A stretch of DNA of 34,343 nucleotides. It comes from Candidatus Altarchaeota archaeon. Its GTDB lineage: Archaea > Altiarchaeota > Altiarchaeia > IMC4 > QMZM01. The notes beneath the pieces were generated by a model that had not been told where the DNA came from, did no database searches, and was given only the letters and a program-made list of their open reading frames with translations. This document shows positions 31,973 through 34,343 of this stretch, piece by piece (positions within the stretch are counted from its first letter, which is position 1; the number at the start of each line of letters is the position of its first letter). Location of the stretch: assembly GCA_016931955.1 (NCBI GenBank), contig JAFGDV010000040.1, forward strand, positions 1 through 34,343, given 5' to 3'. A program made the translations under genes and the position numbers.

Positions 31973-31986
31973 CCTAAATATTTAGG
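31973..31986. promoter_or_regulatory. 14-bp perfect palindrome, candidate operator
   Basis: CCTAAATATTTAGG is a perfect palindrome between the TATA-like box (31957-31965) and the expected transcription start. A dimeric repressor bound here would block polymerase. The palindrome is a fact of the sequence; the operator role is inferred. Confidence 0.4.
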
Positions 31987-31994
31987 CGGCAAAA

Positions 31995-33335
31995 ATGGAG
32001 AGAGAATACGACGTAGTAATAGTTGGCGCTGGTCCGGCAGGGATGTTTGCTGCAAACGAACTGATAGGTAAAGGCTTGAGTGTTCTGATCGTTGACAAGG
32101 GCAGGGACGTAGACAACAGGAACGGTGACATAATGTCTGGGGTTGGAGGCGCTGGAACATTCTCTGACGGCACACTAAACCTGAGACCCGACATAGGGGG
32201 AGACCTCTTCGAGCTGACAAAGAACCCCGATCTGGCATGGAAGCTCGTGGACGAAGTCGACAGAATATTCCTGAAATTCGGCGGACCGAAGAAGCTGTAC
32301 GGGGTGGACATGAAAAAGATAATGGAGCTTAAGAGGAAGGCTGCGACAGCGGACATAAGATTCATCGAAATCCCCCAAAGGCACATTGGAAGCGATAACA
32401 CACCCGCACTCATAAGGAAATTCAAGGACCACCTGGAAAAAAACGGTATAGAATTCCTCTTGGAAGTGAAGGTTGAGGACTTCATAATCGAGGACGGCGT
32501 ATGTAAAGGAGTTAAACTGAAGGATGGACGAGAGATTAAGGCGAAGTACACCATCACCGCTCCAGGCAGGGTTGGTGCCTACTGGATGAACGAAATCTCG
32601 GAAAAACACAACATAACGGCGAAGTTCGGGCCAATTGATGTGGGCGTAAGGGTTGAAGTCTCTTCCATAATAATGGACAAGGTAATAGAGATAAACAGGG
32701 ACCCTAAATTCCACATACAGACGAAGAGGTACGACGACTTCGTGAGGACGTTCTGTACAAACTATAGGGGCTTCGTGGTTGAGGAAAAATATGACGACAT
32801 CGTCGGCGTGAACGGCCACGCCCTCAGAGGAAAGAATTCAGAGAACACAAACTTTGCGTTCCTTGTGAGGATCAATCTGACAGAACCTGTAGAGAACACA
32901 ATCAAATACGGCAAATCGATAGCGAAGCTCGCCACCACCATAGGCGGGAAGAAGCCGATACTCCAGAGGCTTGGAGACCTGCGGAGGGGCAGGAGGTCGC
33001 ATCTGAAGAGCATACTGCAGAACCCAATTCACCCAACACTAAAAGACTACACTCCTGGAGATATCTCCATGGCCTTACCCCACAGGGTCATGATGGACAT
33101 CATTGAAGGCCTTGAGAAGCTGAATGAAGTCATCCCGGGGGTGGCATCGGATTCCACCCTACTATACGCTCCAGAGATAAAATTCTATGCTACACAGATT
33201 CAAGTGAACGAGAACATGGAGTCCAACGTGAAAAACCTGTTCGCTGCAGGAGACGGTGCAGGCCTATCGAGGGGGATAATCCCCGCCGCTGCGACAGGTA
33301 TCTTGGCGGCGAGGGGATTGATGAGGAAAGGATAA
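31995..33335 (+). CDS. FAD-dependent dehydrogenase, COG2509 type
   Basis: This 446-residue flavoprotein begins with the dinucleotide-binding motif YDVVIVGAGPAGMFAANEL, followed by GVGGAGTFSDGTLNLRPDIG and a substrate domain, and ends with the FAD-contacting NLFAAGDGAGLSRGIIPAAA. The pattern fits the COG2509 group, whose substrate is unknown in archaea. A cysteine (FCTNYRGFVV) lies in the central domain. The gene has its own promoter with a palindrome beside the predicted start, so it may be regulated on its own. A palindromic repeat (element D) follows its stop. Confidence 0.85.
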   Translation: MEREYDVVIVGAGPAGMFAANELIGKGLSVLIVDKGRDVDNRNGDIMSGVGGAGTFSDGTLNLRPDIGGDLFELTKNPDLAWKLVDEVDRIFLKFGGPKKLYGVDMKKIMELKRKAATADIRFIEIPQRHIGSDNTPALIRKFKDHLEKNGIEFLLEVKVEDFIIEDGVCKGVKLKDGREIKAKYTITAPGRVGAYWMNEISEKHNITAKFGPIDVGVRVEVSSIIMDKVIEINRDPKFHIQTKRYDDFVRTFCTNYRGFVVEEKYDDIVGVNGHALRGKNSENTNFAFLVRINLTEPVENTIKYGKSIAKLATTIGGKKPILQRLGDLRRGRRSHLKSILQNPIHPTLKDYTPGDISMALPHRVMMDIIEGLEKLNEVIPGVASDSTLLYAPEIKFYATQIQVNENMESNVKNLFAAGDGAGLSRGIIPAAATGILAARGLMRKG

Positions 33336-33341
33336 AAGCAT

Positions 33342-33389
33342 TAGCAACCCAACCTTCTTCTCCAGGAAAGAAAGGGATCCTATGGATCC
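33342..33389. repeat. Palindromic element D between the COG2509-type gene and trm56
   Basis: This 48-bp segment follows the flavoprotein stop by six bases. It has an imperfect CCTTCTT/AAAGAAAGG stem and a perfect hairpin GGATCC-TAT-GGATCC (33375-33389). The order TTAGCAACC, CTTCTT, AGAAAGG parallels the left end of element A at 7286-7322, and the TAT loop is shared with its 7358-7374 hairpin. It is a shorter or decayed relative. Confidence 0.5.
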
Positions 33390-33406
33390 AACAAGATAAG
33401 CTGAAA

Positions 33407-33922
33407 ATGCACATCACCATCCTCCGCCTAGGGCATAGGCATATGCGAGATAAGCGGATCAGCACCCACATCGGATTGGTGGCAAGGGCCTTCGGCGCCG
33501 ACAAACTTGTTTTGGATGTGAGAGACCCTGAAGTAAGGGACAGCATCAAGAAGGTCGACAATGAATGGGGTCCTAGCCTAGAGATTGAGGTTGCTGAAGA
33601 CTGCATGGAGTACATCAAAGACTTCAAAGGCGACCGAATCCATCTCACAATGTATGGAATAAACATCAACGACTGCATCAATGAAATACGAAAAACAGGA
33701 AGAGACAAACTGGTCATCATCGGAGGGAAAAAAGTCCCCTCAGAGGTCTACTCCTTAGTAGACCATAACGTTGCAATAGGGAATCAACCGCACTCCGAGG
33801 TCGCGGCCTTGGCAGTATTCCTCGACCGCCTATTCCAAGGAGCTGAATTGGAGAGAAAATTCGACGGCCGAAAGAAGATTATCCCACAAGAGCGCGGCAA
33901 AAAAGTCATCGAATTTTTTTAG
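33407..33922 (+). CDS. trm56: tRNA (cytidine-56-2'-O)-methyltransferase
   Basis: This 171-residue SPOUT-class enzyme of archaea methylates the ribose of C56 in the T-loop of tRNA. Diagnostic segments are [55 protein letters not shown] and the knotted SAM-binding [20 protein letters not shown]. The length is normal. The ATG at 33407 is where family members begin; no Shine-Dalgarno site is evident. It follows the palindromic element D and precedes carA by 20 bp. Confidence 0.95.
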   Translation: MHITILRLGHRHMRDKRISTHIGLVARAFGADKLVLDVRDPEVRDSIKKVDNEWGPSLEIEVAEDCMEYIKDFKGDRIHLTMYGININDCINEIRKTGRDKLVIIGGKKVPSEVYSLVDHNVAIGNQPHSEVAALAVFLDRLFQGAELERKFDGRKKIIPQERGKKVIEFF

Positions 33923-33942
33923 CAGAATACCATAACTTAAAG

Positions 33943-34343
33943 ATGAGCAGAGAAAATGCTGTGCTTGTTTTAGAGGATGGCACCATCATCAGGGGAAGAG
34001 GGTTTGGTGCAGAAGGTTTGAGTGAGGGAGAAGTGATCTTCAACACCTCCATGGGCGGCTACCAGGAAGCCCTAACAGATCCTTCCTATAAGGGCCAGAT
34101 CCTGATGATGACCTATCCATTGATGGGAAACTACGGAATCAATAGAAAAGACTTTGAATCAGATAGGATACAAGCAGAGGGCCTCATAATCAAGGAATTA
34201 TGTGATAAACCCGGCCACAACGAATCAGAGAAAACCTTGGACGAATTCCTCAAAGACTACAGCATCCCAGGTATGGAGGGAGTCGACACACGAGCCCTGA
34301 CAAGAAAAATCAGAGTCCATGGGACATTGAATGGCATCCTAAA
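33943..34343 (+). CDS. carA: Carbamoyl-phosphate synthase small subunit (5' part)
   Basis: The first 133 codons are in the window; the gene runs off the end. The sequence [20 protein letters not shown], then [31 protein letters not shown] and [19 protein letters not shown] are the N-terminal domain of CarA. The glutaminase domain, which supplies ammonia for arginine and pyrimidine synthesis, would follow downstream. The ATG at 33943 is 20 bp after trm56. CarB would be expected just beyond the window. Confidence 0.95.
   Translation, partial: MSRENAVLVLEDGTIIRGRGFGAEGLSEGEVIFNTSMGGYQEALTDPSYKGQILMMTYPLMGNYGINRKDFESDRIQAEGLIIKELCDKPGHNESEKTLDEFLKDYSIPGMEGVDTRALTRKIRVHGTLNGIL

Overview
The window is archaeal chromosome, most likely from a euryarchaeote-like lineage; I cannot name a genus. 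The evidence is the gene content: a proteasome alpha subunit with SBDS and the exosome (Rrp4, Rrp41, Rrp42), eS6, aIF2-gamma, Rpo7 and Spt4, eS24 and eS31, PriS, RtcB, Taw3, Trm56, GatE, GTP-dependent dephospho-CoA kinase and an archaeal-type riboflavin reductase. The promoters support this: AT-rich TATA-like boxes lie about 25 nt before several starts (leaderless genes), and GGAG or GGTG Shine-Dalgarno sites occur inside operons, where ATGA stop/start overlaps are common.

Layout. 1-81: a strongly folded leader. 82-4844 (+): M42 aminopeptidase, then psmA-SBDS-rrp4-rrp41-rrp42. 4841-6124 (-): a hexulose-phosphate synthase/RraA fusion, divergent from an MscS channel (6195-7289). 7286-7530: a cluster of short palindromes. 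7537-14870 (-): a tightly overlapping nine-gene operon for protein lipoylation, with GcvH, two LipS1-like radical SAM proteins, one LipS2-like radical SAM protein, two LplA-type ligases and an LplB-like subunit. It also contains an M23-like protein of unknown role and a TIM-barrel-like lipoprotein. 14911-17391: small membrane proteins, stand-alone CoaB, a Thr/Cys-rich lipoprotein and a metallo-beta-lactamase-fold hydrolase. 17439-20170 (-): riboflavin reductase, RtcB, Taw3. 20203-22280: a membrane-anchored EF-hand protein convergent with PriS. 22388-23015 (-): an acylphosphatase-like gene that appears frameshifted. 23139-25256: gatE flanked on both sides by partial gatE remnants and palindromic elements. 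25328-31951 (+): a translation/transcription block (eS6, aIF2-gamma, PIN protein, membrane pyrophosphatase, Rpo7, Spt4, dephospho-CoA kinase, eS24, eS31, DUF429). 31995-34343 (+): a COG2509-type flavoprotein, Trm56 and the start of carA.

The two most notable regions are the lipoylation operon and the gatE locus. The operon reads as a complete ligate-then-sulfurate route: octanoate or lipoate is attached to GcvH by LplA/LplB, then LipS1 and LipS2 insert sulfur. It has paralogous LipS1 and ligase copies and two unexplained extra genes. The gatE locus looks like the scar of a gene replacement: a full gatE sits between a diverged 5' stub and a partly identical 3' stub of another gatE copy, and each junction carries a palindrome related to those after MscS and before trm56. 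All assignments come from reading motifs by eye; no database search was run.
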